From: Clostridia bacterium
GTDB lineage: Bacteria > Bacillota > Clostridia > Oscillospirales > Ruminococcaceae
DNA: 21,200 nucleotides
NCBI GenBank assembly: GCA_021152595.1
Contig: JAGKVC010000042.1
Location: 1 to 21,200, forward strand
Direction of reading: 5' to 3'
Below, piece after piece: positions 21,150 to 21,200 of the stretch. The first letter of the stretch is position 1, and each line of letters begins with the position of its first letter. The notes below the pieces were generated by a model that saw only the letters and a program-made list of their open reading frames with translations, ran no database searches and had not been told where the DNA came from. A program made the translations under genes and the position numbers.

Positions 21150-21200
21150 AATTACACAGAATATCAGGCAAAAACAAGATCAGAACACAAAAATGGGATA

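Overview
The window looks like a chromosomal segment near the replication origin of a Gram-positive anaerobe of the Clostridia, most probably a Ruminococcus-like member of the Oscillospiraceae. The evidence is the jag-mnmE-mnmG-rsmG gene order with three ParB-binding parS sites, a CIRCE-controlled groES-groEL operon, a Spo0A-type DNA-binding domain, several dockerin-type proteins, near-consensus sigma-A promoters and AGGAGG-type ribosome binding sites. The species assignment is inference.

Layout. 1-4980: housekeeping block (3' part of jag/khpB, a terminator, mnmE, two parS sites, mnmG, overlapping rsmG, a third parS). 5088-7798: a consensus promoter drives a LytR-CpsA-Psr cell-wall protein with a 42-bp tandem repeat and a coupled WYL-domain regulator, ending in a bidirectional terminator. 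7804-12715 (minus strand): the standout locus. One perfect consensus promoter is followed by a small lipoprotein, five secreted dockerin proteins and, last, a radical SAM/SPASM enzyme. The six non-enzyme proteins carry 17 exact copies of the tetrapeptide Tyr-Gly-Pro-Pro. A 62-residue lipoprotein (12912-13100) carrying Tyr-Gly-Pro-Asp right after its lipobox lies just upstream, behind an aldose 1-epimerase gene. 14202-14895: epimerase promoter, a DUF378 membrane protein and a gene-free stretch. 14896-17182: an ECF sigma factor overlapping a large one-pass membrane protein, probably its regulator. 17193-19360 (minus): groES-groEL with CIRCE. 19429-21200: a four-helix membrane protein, a divergent Spo0A-like protein with a degenerate receiver and two 0A boxes in its own promoter region, and a tRNA-Val(GAC) gene.

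How the parts may work together. The strongest candidate for an undescribed system is the radical SAM/YGPP locus. The enzyme resembles, from memory, the 'rSAM/lipoprotein' family (TIGR04133-type), whose known partners are small lipoproteins. Here the proposed substrates are expanded into a family of secreted dockerin proteins with multiple YGPP motifs, including a conserved C-terminal LYGPPxAW end in four of the five. I infer that the enzyme modifies YGPP motifs in the cytoplasm before Sec export, and that the dockerins then display the products on the cell surface. The chemistry and biological role are unknown. A second notable unit is the Spo0A-like protein, which lacks the phospho-acceptor aspartate but keeps the DNA-recognition helix and probably controls its own promoter.
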